From Blastocatellia bacterium (GTDB lineage Bacteria > Acidobacteriota > Blastocatellia > Pyrinomonadales > Pyrinomonadaceae), in assembly GCA_013695195.1 (NCBI GenBank), contig JACDAY010000174.1:1-7033 (forward strand): a stretch of 7,033 nucleotides of DNA, given 5' to 3'. Shown here piece by piece: positions 5,960 through 7,033 of the stretch. The position numbers were made by a program, and so were the translations under genes. Under the pieces are notes generated by a model that did not search any database, was not told the origin of the DNA, and worked only from the letters and a program-made list of their open reading frames with translations. The number at the start of each line of letters is the position of its first letter. The stretch's first letter is position 1.

Positions 5960-6823
5960 ATGACTCTTGGAAAAATAATACGCGAGCTCGCTTTTCCGAT
6001 CGCCGTCGCAACGTTCGGCGTTTTGGTTTTGCTTGAGCGAAAGCGACCGCTCCGGCGCGAAACCGAACCCGTCGCTCGTCGAACAGGCCGAAATTTGTTT
6101 GTCGCGGGCACTGCCGCCGTCGCGATGGCTTTGATCGAAATCCCGATCGCAAAAAGAGCGGCGTCAATGGTCGAACGGAAAAATGTCGGCCTATTAAAGC
6201 TGTTCAAGCTGCCTGAATGGCTCGAAATTTCACTAGCGGTGATTCTGCTCGATTACACGCTTTATCTTTGGCACGTTTTGACGCATCGCGTTCCATTTCT
6301 GTGGCGATTTCACGTTGTTCATCATGTCGATCTCGATCTCGATGCGTCAACGGCTCTTCGGTTTCATTTTGGGGAGTTGATCGCGTCCGTCGGCTGGCGA
6401 GCGATTCAGATCGCTGTCATCGGCGTCACTCCAAAATCTCTGCAGATCTGGCAGGCACTTCTGATTCCATCAATCCTTTTTCATCATTCTAATGTCGAGC
6501 TGCCGGAAAGACTTGAGAAATTTCTCAGCAAATTCATCGTTACGCCGCGGCTGCATGGCATACATCACTCGGTTTTCCGAGCCGAAACCGATTCCAACTG
6601 GTCAAGCGGATTGTCGGTCTGGGATCGACTGCACGGAACATTTCGCGAAGTTACGGAGCATGCCGATGTAAAGATCGGCGTTCCGGCGCATCAGGATCCA
6701 CGAACTTTAACGATTGGAAAACTTCTTGCGTTTCCCCTTCGTCCGCATCGGGATTGTTGGCAATTACCGGACAAATATTTAATGGATGAACCGAACGATC
6801 AGCATAATCATCCCAACATTTAA
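5960..6823 (+). CDS. sterol desaturase/fatty acid hydroxylase superfamily membrane enzyme
   Basis: A 287-aa integral membrane di-iron oxygenase-like protein. Hydrophobic segments lie at about 10-26, 46-62, 88-108, 142-156 and 163-175. The histidine boxes that bind two irons are all present: HVLTH (105-109), HVVHH (118-122), HFGE (136-139), HHSN (175-178) and HGIHH (199-203), with a later WDRLHGTF (221-228). The family hydroxylates or desaturates lipid or other hydrophobic substrates using O2; the substrate here is unknown. It follows arsS after 64 nt, and its 3' end overlaps the next glycosyltransferase by 38 nt, so it belongs to the same transcription unit. A role in making an arsenosugar lipid, or oxidising an intermediate, is inference from this context. 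The start is ATG 5960; only a distant GGAG (5937-5940) precedes it. Confidence 0.85.
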   Translation: MTLGKIIRELAFPIAVATFGVLVLLERKRPLRRETEPVARRTGRNLFVAGTAAVAMALIEIPIAKRAASMVERKNVGLLKLFKLPEWLEISLAVILLDYTLYLWHVLTHRVPFLWRFHVVHHVDLDLDASTALRFHFGELIASVGWRAIQIAVIGVTPKSLQIWQALLIPSILFHHSNVELPERLEKFLSKFIVTPRLHGIHHSVFRAETDSNWSSGLSVWDRLHGTFREVTEHADVKIGVPAHQDPRTLTIGKLLAFPLRPHRDCWQLPDKYLMDEPNDQHNHPNI

Positions 6824-7033
6824 CGAGGCCGGCGAGATCGGAACAACGCTTGCCGAGTTAAGGTCGCTCGGGGGAAAAACCGAGATCATCGTTGCGGACG
6901 GCGGGAGTGATGACGACACGGCCACCATTGCACGCAAACTCGGAGCGGTTGTCGTCGAAAGTCCTCGTGGTCGCGGTGATCAGATGCACGCCGCCGCGCT
7001 TGTGTCGAGCGGCGAAATACTTTGGTTCGTTCA
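6786..7033 (+). CDS. TIGR04283-type arsenosugar-biosynthesis glycosyltransferase (transferase 2), 5' part
   Basis: The first 82 residues of a family 2 (GT-A) glycosyltransferase; the gene continues past the window end. Visible motifs are ISIIIPTFNE (5-14), EIIVADGGSDDDT (33-45, the nucleotide-binding DGGSxD segment), VVVESPRGRGDQMHAAA (55-71) and GEILWFV (76-82). The RGRGxQMxxGA-like segment and the position downstream of arsS fit the TIGR04283 subgroup (rSAM-associated transferase 2), the usual partner of transferase 1. The ATG at 6786 lies within the 3' end of the hydroxylase gene, a 38-nt overlap. Any later start would remove the IIIPTFNE strand, so the overlap is real and suggests translational coupling. 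Confidence 0.85.
   Translation, partial: MNRTISIIIPTFNEAGEIGTTLAELRSLGGKTEIIVADGGSDDDTATIARKLGAVVVESPRGRGDQMHAAALVSSGEILWFV

Noticed and set aside
4990..6207. Long reading frames on the - strand opposite arsS and the hydroxylase (e.g. 5692-6207 and 4990-5361).
   Set aside because: They are antisense to well-supported genes with full family motifs, are rich in Arg/Ser/Ala as shadow frames are, and show no recognisable domain.

Overview
The window carries most of an arsenosugar biosynthesis cluster, all on the + strand. It appears to be interrupted by two foreign genes that are each followed by an integron attC-type recombination site. The moderate GC content, the scarcity of clear Shine-Dalgarno sequences and the gene content would suit a soil bacterium, possibly an Acidobacteriota of the Blastocatellia type. 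That taxonomic guess is inference; there is no rRNA or other phylogenetic marker here.

Layout. (1) 43-783: DUF2064/TIGR04282-type glycosyltransferase, the 'transferase 1' of arsenosugar clusters, with an odd hydrophobic C-terminal tail. (2) 784-1043: 260 bp without a gene, AT-rich at its 3' end, with one good promoter-like match (TTGCAG-N16-TATAAT) and one weaker one. (3) 1044-2540: secreted M61-like zinc metallopeptidase. (4) 2579-2695: a complete attC-like site, with an R''/R' pair, an L''/L' pair with an extrahelical G, a long imperfect stem and a variable middle. (5) 2711-3175: small four-helix membrane protein of unknown function, beginning 22 nt after the predicted cassette junction. 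(6) 3200-3279: the left half and middle of a second attC, whose right half is missing. (7) 3280-3358: AT-rich leader of the arsenic operon. (8) 3359-6823 and beyond: arsM, an AhpD-like CPYC protein, arsS (radical SAM), a membrane fatty-acid-hydroxylase/sterol-desaturase-like enzyme, and the start of a TIGR04283-type glycosyltransferase ('transferase 2') that runs off the window.

How the genes work together. ArsM methylates As(III) to dimethylarsenic. ArsS joins dimethylarsenic to the 5'-deoxyadenosyl group of SAM. The two glycosyltransferase-like proteins, and possibly the hydroxylase, would elaborate the product towards arsenosugars or arsenolipids. The AhpD-like protein may supply thiol redox chemistry, but its exact role is unknown. 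No arsR, arsB/acr3, arsC or nucleosidase is visible here, so arsenic sensing, efflux and adenine removal must be encoded elsewhere if present.

The most unusual point is the pair of attC-like sites with no integrase in view: a CALIN-like cassette insertion lying between transferase 1 and arsM.
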